Below are positions 1-5,919 of a DNA stretch of 6,061 nt, piece by piece; within the stretch, counting starts at the first letter, position 1, and every line of letters begins with the position of its first letter. A program made the position numbers and the translations under genes. Where the stretch lies: NCBI GenBank assembly GCA_964354365.1, contig CAYGZM010000198.1, forward strand, positions 1 through 6,061. Reading direction: 5' to 3'. The DNA comes from CAYGZM01 sp964354365. GTDB lineage: Bacteria > Planctomycetota > Phycisphaerae > Sedimentisphaerales > Anaerobacaceae. A model generated the notes under the pieces. It made no database searches. It was not told where the DNA came from and was given only the letters and a program-made list of their open reading frames with translations.

Positions 1-884
1 CGGTATTGGATGTATGCCTGTCGCATAGCGGTGTAGGGGTCAACGGCGGCGGATTTGAATGATTCGTATCGGCCGATGGTGAAGGTGTTTTCGTTGGCGA
101 TTTTGCCGGCGGATATTGCGAGGGAGACCTCGGCAGGCTCGACGTAACGGACGGGGTTGAGGAATTGCCCGCCGATCAGGCCGAGCGTATCGCGCACGGT
201 GGATGGGCCGAGCAGGGGCAGGACTACATAGATACCGTTGCCGATGCCCCATTTACCCAGCGTCTGGCCGAGGTCCTCGTCGGTGGGCGCCAGTTTCCAT
301 TTTTCCTGTGCGGGGTCCGCGAAGCCGAGGACGCCGACTGTGGTGTTGAGTGCGAAGCGGTGCAATTCAGTGCCGGCGGCCTTGCGTTTTCCCTGGAGGA
401 GGCAGCTGACGTAACGGGCGGGGGTTGTGAGATTGTTGAAGAAATTGCGTATGCTGATGCGGGCGGGCTTGGGCACGGCCTTTTTGCAGGCCCTGGCGAC
501 GGGTCGCAGGACTTTGAAGTAGAGCTTGTCGTTGACGTTGTGCATGGCGCGATTCAAGGGTTTGAGGGGGTCGGCGACTTTGACCTGCTGCTGGGCGAGC
601 TGGTCTTCGAGCAAGTTGAAATCGTCATCGGCGGGCGGTACATAAGGGCTATTCTGGGCGGGAGCCGCGATGTCGGAGGGCTCATACGATGAGCAGGCCG
701 TGGAGAGGGTGCAGAAAGTCCGGTTGGGATCAGCCCTTTGGACAAGGCGGGTGTTTGCATCGTCGGTTTCACGGGCTTGAAGCCCGTGCCACGCGAGATG
801 CCGAGTTGATTGGTTCTTCTTCGAGGCTGCACAGCCTGTGATCAGAACCGCAGAGAGAATTATAAAACATGCGTTGGTTTTCAT
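1..884 (-). CDS. mlaA: MlaA (VacJ) family outer-membrane lipoprotein, C-terminus cut by window edge
   Basis: MlaA proteins sit in the outer membrane and move phospholipid from its outer leaflet toward the periplasmic carrier MlaC. From the ATG at 882-884, 294 codons are open to the left edge. Residues 1-18 form a lipoprotein signal peptide with lipobox LITGC, so Cys18 should be lipidated. Residues 19-104 are a low-complexity linker, far longer than the few residues in E. coli MlaA. The family domain begins at DPLKPLNRAMHNVNDKLYF (residues 105-123) and continues through FALNTTVGVLGFADPA, the GPSTVRDTLG motif and a closing DPYTAMRQAYIQY, so only a short tail is missing. A Shine-Dalgarno AAGGA 7 nt upstream supports the start. 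The gene is last of a probable mlaC-RND-mlaA operon. The oddity is a 19-nt palindrome inside the linker coding region. The family call is firm; substrate and direction of transport are inferred. Confidence 0.93.
   Translation of the reverse strand, partial: MKTNACFIILSAVLITGCAASKKNQSTRHLAWHGLQARETDDANTRLVQRADPNRTFCTLSTACSSYEPSDIAAPAQNSPYVPPADDDFNLLEDQLAQQQVKVADPLKPLNRAMHNVNDKLYFKVLRPVARACKKAVPKPARISIRNFFNNLTTPARYVSCLLQGKRKAAGTELHRFALNTTVGVLGFADPAQEKWKLAPTDEDLGQTLGKWGIGNGIYVVLPLLGPSTVRDTLGLIGGQFLNPVRYVEPAEVSLAISAGKIANENTFTIGRYESFKSAAVDPYTAMRQAYIQY
770..788. repeat. REP-like 19-nt palindrome inside the mlaA coding sequence
   Basis: CACGGGCTTGAAGCCCGTG is a perfect 9-bp inverted repeat around one central base. 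It falls in frame within mlaA and encodes residues of about 32-39 (WHGLQARE) in the linker between the lipidated cysteine and the MlaA domain. One flank extends the theme (GCCAC on the right) but the left flank does not, which looks like a decayed copy of a longer palindrome. GC-rich palindromes of this look occur as dispersed intergenic repeats in many environmental bacteria; whether this one is repeated in this genome cannot be seen from the window. Confidence 0.6.
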
Positions 885-891
885 ATAATCA

Positions 892-896
892 TCCTT
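892..896 (-). promoter_or_regulatory. Shine-Dalgarno site of mlaA
   Basis: AAGGA on the minus strand lies 7 nt before the ATG at 882-884. It fixes the start that gives the complete lipoprotein signal peptide. It lies just downstream of the palindromic doublet at 907-955, so RNA folding there could influence access to it. Confidence 0.7.
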
Positions 897-906
897 GACG
901 AGTCAC

Positions 907-955
907 GTAGGGTGGGCTTCAGCCCACCAGTTCGGTGGGGCAAGCCCCACCCTAC
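907..955. repeat. REPIN-like inverted doublet of two 22-nt GTAG-headed palindromes
   Basis: Two 22-nt units face each other across a 5-nt spacer (929-933). The first, at 907-928, is GTAG followed by an 8-bp palindrome GGTGGGCT/AGCCCACC with a 2-nt loop. The second, at 934-955, read on the minus strand, is GTAG followed by GGTGGGGC/GCCCCACC with a 2-nt loop. The units match at 17 of 22 positions, and most differences are in the inner stem and loop where pairing is kept. The outer 10 nt of each unit are also complementary, so the whole element can fold as one long hairpin or two short ones. GTAG-headed palindromes in inverted pairs are the signature of REP elements moved by RAYT (TnpA-REP) proteins. 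It occupies most of the RND-mlaA gap and in RNA could protect the upstream message or reduce read-through into mlaA. Confidence 0.75.
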
Positions 956-961
956 CACATC

Positions 962-3493
962 TTACCGCGCTTGACCGGGGCTCTCAACCTCTTTCCCGAA
1001 CGGTTTGATTAGCACCAGCAATTGCGGCAGCAGGGTCAACGAGGCCAACAAGGCCACAGTGATCGCCAGCACGGTCAACAGGCCAAAGTATATCGTTGGG
1101 ATGAAATTCGACAGACTCAGGATGGAAAATCCGATGACGAGTGTTACCGTGGTATAGTAAATGGCGTGGCCAATACTATCGTGCGATTGGTACAAGGCCG
1201 TTCGGTAGCTTCCAGTGGCCGCGACTTCGTGCTTGAAGCGGTGGATATAGTGGATGGTGTCGTCGTCGGCCAGGCCGACGCCGATTGCGGCAATGGTTAT
1301 TGTCATCATGTCGAGGGGGATGCCCAGCCAACCCATCACACCGAGGACGCAACTGACGGCCAGCACATTCGGGAATATAGCGATGGCTGCCGTCCGGAGG
1401 GAGCGGAACAATACGACGAAGGTCCCCATCAGGAACAATGAGGCAAAACCCATGGTCACGATCTGAGAGGTGTAGAGGCTCTGGAGCATGTTGTTGTACA
1501 GGACCAACGTGCCGGCCAGGTGGATCTGCTCGGGCCTGTATCCGAGCCTGCCTGTCAGGTCCGCGCGGATTCTACTTAGGAACTCGTTGCGCTTCAAGGA
1601 GGGGTCTGAGTCGCGGATTCGCACATTGATACGGACCTGGTTGTGCTCGACCGACACGTAGGGCGCGACCAACATCTGCTTGAGCCGTTCGGGTATCTGA
1701 TCGAACAGCAGGGCCAGCTCCACGCCGTCCAGAGCCTTGCCCCCGTTGAGCCGCTCGGCCATCCGGACCAGGGTGAGGACCGAGAGGACCTTGCCGGTTT
1801 CAGGCAGGCCGTCAAGGTAATCATGCACGGCGGCGATCCTCGCCATCTTCTCCGGCGTGAACCAGTACTTGTGTTTGGTCTGCTGCGCTGCGGTGTCGAA
1901 CTCATCAAACTGTTCGAAGACAGCATCCGCGTTGTTCGCGTCATTGGGCAGGGCGGCCTGCGACGGCGCTGCCTGCTCAAAGTCGATAACGACGTCCAGC
2001 GGCGTGGTGCCGCCGAGCTGCTGGTCCAGGACCTTCATCCCCTGGTGTATCTCGGTGCTCGACTTGAAGTAGTTGATGAAACAGTTCTCGACCTGGAGCT
2101 TGGATATCCCGACGACATTTAGGATCAGCAGCGCGGCACTGCCCACGACGATCAAGGCGCCGTGGGCCACTGTGAATCGGCCCAGCGCCGGGGTAAGCGA
2201 CCACTTGGCCTTGCCCCTGGACCAAGGCTTATCCCTGGGCAGAAGCACCAGCATTGTCGGCAAGACCAGGAACGGCACAATGATTGAAATGGCCACACCC
2301 ACGACCATGATGTAGCCGAAATCGATCACCGGGCGGATATCGCAGAGTATCAGGGACGCAAACCCGGCCATGGTGGTCAGGCCGGAATACACGCACGGCC
2401 GCAGCATGGCCCGGATAGTGGTAAGGATTAATTTGTGCTGATCGGCCTGGGGTTGTTGGGGGGCTAATTCCCGGTACCGGACCATCAGGTGGATAGTCAT
2501 AGCCAGCGTGATGATCAGTTGAAGGGAGATGAAGTTGGAGCTGATGACGGTGACGTCCCAGCCGAGCCAGCCCAGCAGGCCCATCATACACACCACGGAG
2601 ACCAGGCAGCAGAGCAATGGAATACATATCCAGCGTAACGATCTGAAAATGACGCCGAGGGTGACAATGAGGAAGAACAGGACGCCCATGCCGAAGACCT
2701 TGAGGTCGCCCCTGACGAAGGTTATCATATCGTCGGCGATCATGCCGACGCCGCCGAGGAAGAGGTCGGCGTTCGGGCGGTATTTCTCCATGATGTTTCG
2801 TATTGCCGTGATGTCCTGATGCCGCTGCTGCCTCAGCACTCCCCTGTACTGGCGGAATTGCTCGGTGACGCGCTTTAGCTCGGCGTGCTGCGGGGCTGTC
2901 AGCGAGGCGGAGGCTTTTTTCTGGCGCAGGTCGTTGCGGCGTGCGAGCAGATCGCTATAAAGCTGGTCGTCGGCGAAATAAATGATCAGGGCCGTAGTCT
3001 TCAAATCCTCACCGACCAGGAGGTTTCGATAAAGGGGGCTGTCGCGAAACTCGATCCTTGCGAGGTCTCTATCCACCTTGGGGGATGTAATGGTAGGCAG
3101 GTCGGCGGACAGCTCCTTGAGCGGGGTCGGGGGGCTTTCGAGCAGGGGGACATCGAGAATTGAGATCACCGAGACGACGCGCTGGAGGGCGCTTAGATCG
3201 TCCCGCAGGCGGGCGAGGGTCGCCAGCGTTTTGTCCGAGAACAGGTCGTCGGCGGGGGCAAAGATAAGGACGAGAAAGTCGTTTTGTTCGTAGCGCGAGC
3301 CAATCAGACGTGAATAGCGGAGGTCCTCGTCGTTTTCGAGGACGAGGGTTTCGGCGGAGGCATCCAGCTTGAAATCCCTGGCCTGGAAGGCAAGGAAGAC
3401 AACGACTGCCAGCATGCAGAGCAGGATCGTCTTAGGATATCGCAAGACCACTCTGTCGAAGAAAAGTGGGGCCAGTGAGTGGAGTTTCGTCAT
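962..3493 (-). CDS. RND/MMPL superfamily transporter, probable lipid exporter (HpnN-like context)
   Basis: This 843-residue inner-membrane protein has the two-fold repeat of the RND/MMPL superfamily. One membrane helix at about 22-38 is followed by a large periplasmic domain (about 40-265, with a charged helical stretch at 180-230). Membrane segments follow at about 267-283, 290-310, 318-337, 370-385, 393-418 and 443-463. A second periplasmic domain (465-670) carries an Asn/Asp/Ala/Gln-rich stretch at 505-540, and the last segments lie at about 675-695, 702-722, 728-746, 778-796 and 802-825. The helix at 728-750 holds the family signature GVGLADDDTIHYIHRF; the equivalent helix of the first half (318-340) has no acidic residue. 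The ATG is at 3491-3493, 29 nt after mlaC, with no clear Shine-Dalgarno. Sitting between mlaC and mlaA genes, it probably moves lipid between membranes, as HpnN does for hopanoids. Family is firm; substrate is inferred from context. Confidence 0.9.
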   Translation of the reverse strand: MTKLHSLAPLFFDRVVLRYPKTILLCMLAVVVFLAFQARDFKLDASAETLVLENDEDLRYSRLIGSRYEQNDFLVLIFAPADDLFSDKTLATLARLRDDLSALQRVVSVISILDVPLLESPPTPLKELSADLPTITSPKVDRDLARIEFRDSPLYRNLLVGEDLKTTALIIYFADDQLYSDLLARRNDLRQKKASASLTAPQHAELKRVTEQFRQYRGVLRQQRHQDITAIRNIMEKYRPNADLFLGGVGMIADDMITFVRGDLKVFGMGVLFFLIVTLGVIFRSLRWICIPLLCCLVSVVCMMGLLGWLGWDVTVISSNFISLQLIITLAMTIHLMVRYRELAPQQPQADQHKLILTTIRAMLRPCVYSGLTTMAGFASLILCDIRPVIDFGYIMVVGVAISIIVPFLVLPTMLVLLPRDKPWSRGKAKWSLTPALGRFTVAHGALIVVGSAALLILNVVGISKLQVENCFINYFKSSTEIHQGMKVLDQQLGGTTPLDVVIDFEQAAPSQAALPNDANNADAVFEQFDEFDTAAQQTKHKYWFTPEKMARIAAVHDYLDGLPETGKVLSVLTLVRMAERLNGGKALDGVELALLFDQIPERLKQMLVAPYVSVEHNQVRINVRIRDSDPSLKRNEFLSRIRADLTGRLGYRPEQIHLAGTLVLYNNMLQSLYTSQIVTMGFASLFLMGTFVVLFRSLRTAAIAIFPNVLAVSCVLGVMGWLGIPLDMMTITIAAIGVGLADDDTIHYIHRFKHEVAATGSYRTALYQSHDSIGHAIYYTTVTLVIGFSILSLSNFIPTIYFGLLTVLAITVALLASLTLLPQLLVLIKPFGKEVESPGQAR

Positions 3494-3522
3494 GATAGCG
3501 GTCCGATTGAAGAGATTGCGGA

Positions 3523-4085
3523 TCAGGGGGTTGGCGGCTCGGCCAGTCGAGCAAGAAGGTCCTCGACCGTGCCGTGTTGAAGGATGTCGTCGAACTGCGA
3601 GAGGTAGGTCAGGAGGATGCTGACGCCTTGTATTTCGACATCATAGACCATCCAGCGTTTTTCGAGTTTTCGGAGCTTGTACACTATGGCGACCTTTTTG
3701 CCTTCAGATAGAAGCTCCGTTGGGATTTGGATGGTGGTTTTGTCCTTGTGCACGGCGGGTTTGAACAAGAGTTTCTCATCTTTGTAGAGGACGATTTTTT
3801 CCCTGTACGAGGCCTTGAGCCTTTCGGTAAAGAGGCTGGTGAATTTTTCGCGTTGCGGGTCGGAGAGTTTCGGCCAGTGTGTCCTGCCCAATGTGAGCTT
3901 GGCCATCAGTGGGAAATCGAAGGTGGGGCTGAGGATTTTGTCGATTATTTTCTCTTTGGTTTTCTGGTCGAGGTCTTTGTTCTGGATGACCCCGGCAAGG
4001 GCATCCCACTTGGTCCGCAGGAGCTCGTTTGGGTCGTTTGGGTCTTTGGCAATGATGTCCCACTTCTTCCACCAGAGGTCATTTG
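3523..4085 (-). CDS. mlaC: MlaC/Ttg2 family periplasmic lipid-binding protein, N-terminus lost in assembly gap
   Basis: MlaC-type proteins ferry phospholipid through the periplasm; the HpnM branch accompanies RND transporters. The frame is open from the stop at 3523-3525 to the gap, giving 186 visible residues. The pattern matches the family: a helical stretch with NKDLDQKTKEKIIDKI, then FDFPLMAKLTLGRTHWPKLS, a helix REKFTSLFTERLKASYREKI, alternating beta strands (TTIQIPTELL, VAIVYKLRKL), then KRWMVYDVEIQGVSILLTY and a final helix ending LLARLAEPPTP. The start ATG and expected export signal are not visible and must lie in the gap; the internal Met at 3904-3906 is not the start because homology continues 59 codons upstream. 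The visible N-terminal part is rich in Trp and Lys (LWWKKWD) with a DPNDPN repeat, which I do not recognise. It precedes the RND gene by 29 nt, which fits co-transcription. Confidence 0.85.
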
Positions 4086-4185
4086 NNNNNNNNNNNNNNN
4101 NNNNNNNNNNNNNNNNNNNNNNNNNNNNNNNNNNNNNNNNNNNNNNNNNNNNNNNNNNNNNNNNNNNNNNNNNNNNNNNNNNNNN
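4086..4185. other. Assembly gap of exactly 100 N
   Basis: A run of 100 N separates the guaB and mlaC fragments. The round number is the usual placeholder for a scaffold join of unknown length, so the true distance may be larger or smaller. By comparison with full-length relatives the missing DNA must include roughly the last 45-50 codons of guaB, the start and export signal of mlaC, and their intergenic region. Any open frame that bridges the gap is an artefact. Confidence 0.97.
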
Positions 4186-5498
4186 GCCCGCAGGCCTCCG
4201 ACGAGCTGATATACAAAATCGCCGAGATCGCCCCGGTATGGGACTCTGCCCTCGACTCCCTCCGGGACGAGCTTGGCGACCTCTGTTGAGCTGTTCTGGC
4301 CGTAGCGTTCGGCTGAGCCTTTGACCATCGCGCCGAGGGAGCCCATTCCCCTGTATTCCTTGAACTGTCGGCCCTTGTAGATGACTAATTGGCCGGGGCT
4401 TTCCTTGAGGCCGGCGAAGAGCGAGCCAATCATAACGCTGGAGGCGCCTGCGGCGATGGCCTTGGTAATATCGCCGGAGTGCTTTATGCCTCCGTCGGCG
4501 ATAACGGGGATACCGTGCTTTGCGGCGGCCTTTGCGCAGTCGATTATGGCGGACACCTGCGGCACGCCGACGCCGGAGATTACCCTCGTGGTGCAGATTG
4601 CGCCAGGTCCGATGCCGACTTTGACGGCGTTGGCGCCGGCTTCTATAAGGTCTTGCGCGGCCTGAGCGGTGGCGATATTTCCGGCGACGACGTCGATGTG
4701 GTACTGCTCCTTTATTTTTTTGACGGTATCGATGACGTTCTGGGAGTGGCCGTGGGCGGTATCGACTACGATCAGGTCAACGTCGGCAGCGATGAGGGCC
4801 TCGATCCTCTCGTATTCGTGGACGCTGACGGCGGCTCCGACGCGGAGCCTGCCGCGCTCGTCTCGTGCGGCTATGGGGTATTGCTGGACGCGGTCGATAT
4901 CCCTCATAGTAATAAGGCCTGCCAGCTCGCCCTTTCCGTTGACCAAGAGCAGCTTCTCGACCTTGTGCTTCTGGAGTATTCCCTTGGCCTGTTCGAGGGT
5001 GGTTCCGGCGGGCCTGGTGACGAGGTTGGTCTTTGTCATCACGGAACTTATCTCGACATCGTAGTCCTTGAGGAACTTGAGGTCCCTGCGAGTGAGGATG
5101 CCGACGAGCTTTTTGCCCCGGACGATAGGGATGCCGGAGACATTTTGCTCGTTCATAAGCTCCTGAGCCCTGCGGACGGGCTCGGTGGGGGAGAGCGTAA
5201 CCGGGTCGAGGATGACGCCGTGCTCGGAGCGTTTTACTTTGGCGACCTCTCTTTTTTGGGCTTCGATGGAGAGGTTTTTGTGGATTATTCCGACGCCGCC
5301 TTCCTGGGCGAGCGCAATTGCCAGGGCCGACTCTGTAACGGTGTCCATAGCGGCTGAGACGATAGGGATGTTTATGGTGATGTTGTTGGTCAACTGCGTG
5401 CGCGTCTGGGCCTGGCTGGGCACGAGGTCGCTCTTGGCCGGTATCAGCAGCACATCGTCGAAGGTTATACCGTCTGCCACAATCTTTGTCTGGTCCAT
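4186..5498 (-). CDS. guaB: Inosine-5'-monophosphate dehydrogenase, C-terminus lost in assembly gap
   Basis: GuaB is the cytoplasmic enzyme that oxidises IMP to XMP with NAD+, the committed step of GMP synthesis. The 437 visible residues start MDQTKIVADGITFDDVLLIP, a typical IMPDH N-terminus. The barrel is interrupted by two CBS domains at about 95-205 (SGIPIVRGKKLVGILTRRDL and EKLLLVNGKGELAGLITMRD). The catalytic loop KVGIGPGAICTTR puts the nucleophile at Cys302. IADGGIKHSGD (333-343) and MIGSLFAGLKESPG (356-369) bind the substrate phosphate, and the flap carries Arg398-Tyr399 in AERYGQ. The frame enters the gap just after VGGLR, about 45-50 residues before the usual end. Position 300 is Ala where most IMPDHs have Ser. 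The start at 5496-5498 is preferred over an in-frame ATG at 5592-5594 because the latter lies upstream of the promoter and would add 32 residues unlike the family. The gene is divergent from the ECF sigma gene. Confidence 0.97.
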
Positions 5499-5505
5499 CC
5501 GGCCC

Positions 5506-5534
5506 AGTATAGCCGGGTTGAGAATGGGCGTCAA
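5506..5534 (-). promoter_or_regulatory. Housekeeping sigma promoter of guaB, predicted leaderless
   Basis: On the minus strand, TTGACG (5529-5534) and TATACT (5506-5511) are separated by exactly 17 nt, giving five of six matches to each consensus box. Only 7 nt (5499-5505) lie between the -10 box and the guaB ATG at 5496-5498, so transcription should begin at or within a base or two of the start codon. No Shine-Dalgarno is present before that ATG, which agrees with a leaderless message. The start site is predicted, not observed. Confidence 0.72.
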
Positions 5535-5642
5535 ACCTATTTTCGGGCTGTTGTGAAGCTGCCCGCGTGAGCGGATACAAGGTTCTGGTATCATCCCAAG
5601 ATTTGTGGGGAAAACACTATCGGGTAAGAAAGCGTTCTTCGT

Positions 5643-5702
5643 AGCGTGGAGCGTGGAGCGTACAGGAAAAAACCGGACGCTAAACGCTATCCGCTAAACG
5701 CT
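5643..5702. repeat. Inverted 7-nt repeat array in the guaB-sigma intergenic region
   Basis: The left block at 5643-5663 has three 7-nt units (AGCGTGG, AGCGTGG, AGCGTAC). The right block at 5677-5704 has four units of the inverse (ACGCTAA, ACGCTAT, CCGCTAA, ACGCTGA), including CGCTAAACGCT twice at a 14-nt offset (5678-5688 and 5692-5702). The AGCGT/ACGCT cores can pair across an A-rich loop of about 15 nt, with 2-nt mismatches between cores. No protein frame with recognisable content covers it. It could be a regulator-binding array, a folded RNA, or a decayed dispersed repeat. The neighbouring stretch 5535-5642 contains nothing I can identify. Confidence 0.6.
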
Positions 5703-5717
5703 GACTTGCCCCAACCT

Positions 5718-5728
5718 TTGGGACGTTA
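5718..5728 (+). repeat. Copy 1 of direct repeat TTGGGACGTTA
   Basis: This 11-mer recurs exactly at 5893-5903, 175 nt downstream. Both copies are followed within five bases by ATAAGG and preceded by CC, so the similarity extends to about 20 nt with small gaps. This copy lies 14 nt upstream of the predicted -35 of the sigma gene and is flanked by AACCTT (5713-5718) and AAGGTT (5731-5736), which can pair and are followed by a short T run, resembling a weak terminator. Confidence 0.5.
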
Positions 5729-5742
5729 ATAAGGTTTTTGGG

Positions 5743-5771
5743 TGCACATAGCGTTTGGGAGCAAATATAAT
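5743..5771 (+). promoter_or_regulatory. Predicted housekeeping promoter of the ECF sigma gene
   Basis: A perfect TATAAT (5766-5771) is preceded at 17 nt by TGCACA (5743-5748), four of six matches to TTGACA. It faces the sigma gene and predicts a transcript start near 5778, giving a 5' leader of about 140 nt. A sigma-70-type rather than ECF-type promoter would mean basal expression by the housekeeping polymerase. It diverges from the guaB promoter with about 210 nt between the two -35 boxes. Confidence 0.6.
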
Positions 5772-5780
5772 CGGGCAATC

Positions 5781-5889
5781 TGCAGAACCAGGAATTTCAG
5801 CGCCCATTTTTGGCGTGATGTGCGGTCTTTATCAGTGAAAGGCCCGGCGTAATTTCCGGGAGGTTAATGAGTTCTGCAAAATTGCAGAA
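5781..5889 (+). promoter_or_regulatory. Candidate structured 5' leader of the sigma gene with two alternative helices
   Basis: TGCAGAAC (5781-5788) is exactly complementary to GTTCTGCA (5871-5878), giving an 8-bp closing helix around two small hairpins: a 5-bp stem at 5800-5804/5812-5816 (one G-U pair) and a 5-bp GC stem CCCGG/CCGGG at 5843-5847/5856-5860. This is the plan of a three-way junction. The 3' strand of the closing helix is also the 5' arm of an 8-bp local hairpin, TTCTGCAA/TTGCAGAA (5872-5879/5882-5889), so the two helices exclude each other. The Shine-Dalgarno lies 19 nt beyond. I match it to no known riboswitch class. The complementarity is seen; switching is inference. The palindrome at 5872-5889 could instead be a protein operator. 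Confidence 0.4.
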
Positions 5890-5892
5890 GCC

Positions 5893-5903
5893 TTGGGACG
5901 TTA
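5893..5903 (+). repeat. Copy 2 of direct repeat TTGGGACGTTA, next to the sigma gene ribosome site
   Basis: Exact copy of the 11-mer at 5718-5728. It ends 4 nt before the Shine-Dalgarno AAGGAG at 5908-5913. The CCTT at 5891-5894 is complementary to the AAGG of that site, so a short hairpin could partly cover it. Confidence 0.45.
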
Positions 5904-5907
5904 GCAT

Positions 5908-5913
5908 AAGGAG
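5908..5913 (+). promoter_or_regulatory. Shine-Dalgarno site of the ECF sigma gene
   Basis: AAGGAG lies 6 nt before the GTG at 5920-5922 and only 3 nt before an in-frame TTG at 5917-5919. The spacing favours GTG as the start. Confidence 0.7.
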
Positions 5914-5919
5914 AAGTTG

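Noticed and set aside
165..692. A 175-codon open frame on the plus strand opposite mlaA
   Set aside because: It mirrors the mlaA coding frame, where lipobox and MlaA motifs are continuous; its peptide resembles nothing I recognise.
3945..4085. Apparent continuation of the guaB frame across the gap, ending at 3945
   Set aside because: The bridge is made only of N. The peptide after it is low-complexity and unlike any IMPDH end, and the same bases encode MlaC in another frame.
4389..5357. A 322-codon open frame on the plus strand opposite guaB
   Set aside because: It is antisense to a clearly recognised IMP dehydrogenase, is Gly/Asp-rich in the way GC-biased shadows are, and shows no family motif.
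5499..5594. N-terminal extension of guaB from the ATG at 5592-5594
   Set aside because: The 32 added residues do not resemble IMPDH, and the ATG lies upstream of the strong promoter at 5506-5534.
5713..5739. AACCTT/AAGGTT stem followed by a T run, as a rho-independent terminator
   Set aside because: The stem is only 6 bp with a 12-nt loop and low GC, and no gene ends just upstream on that strand, so it is noted only as context for the 11-mer repeat.
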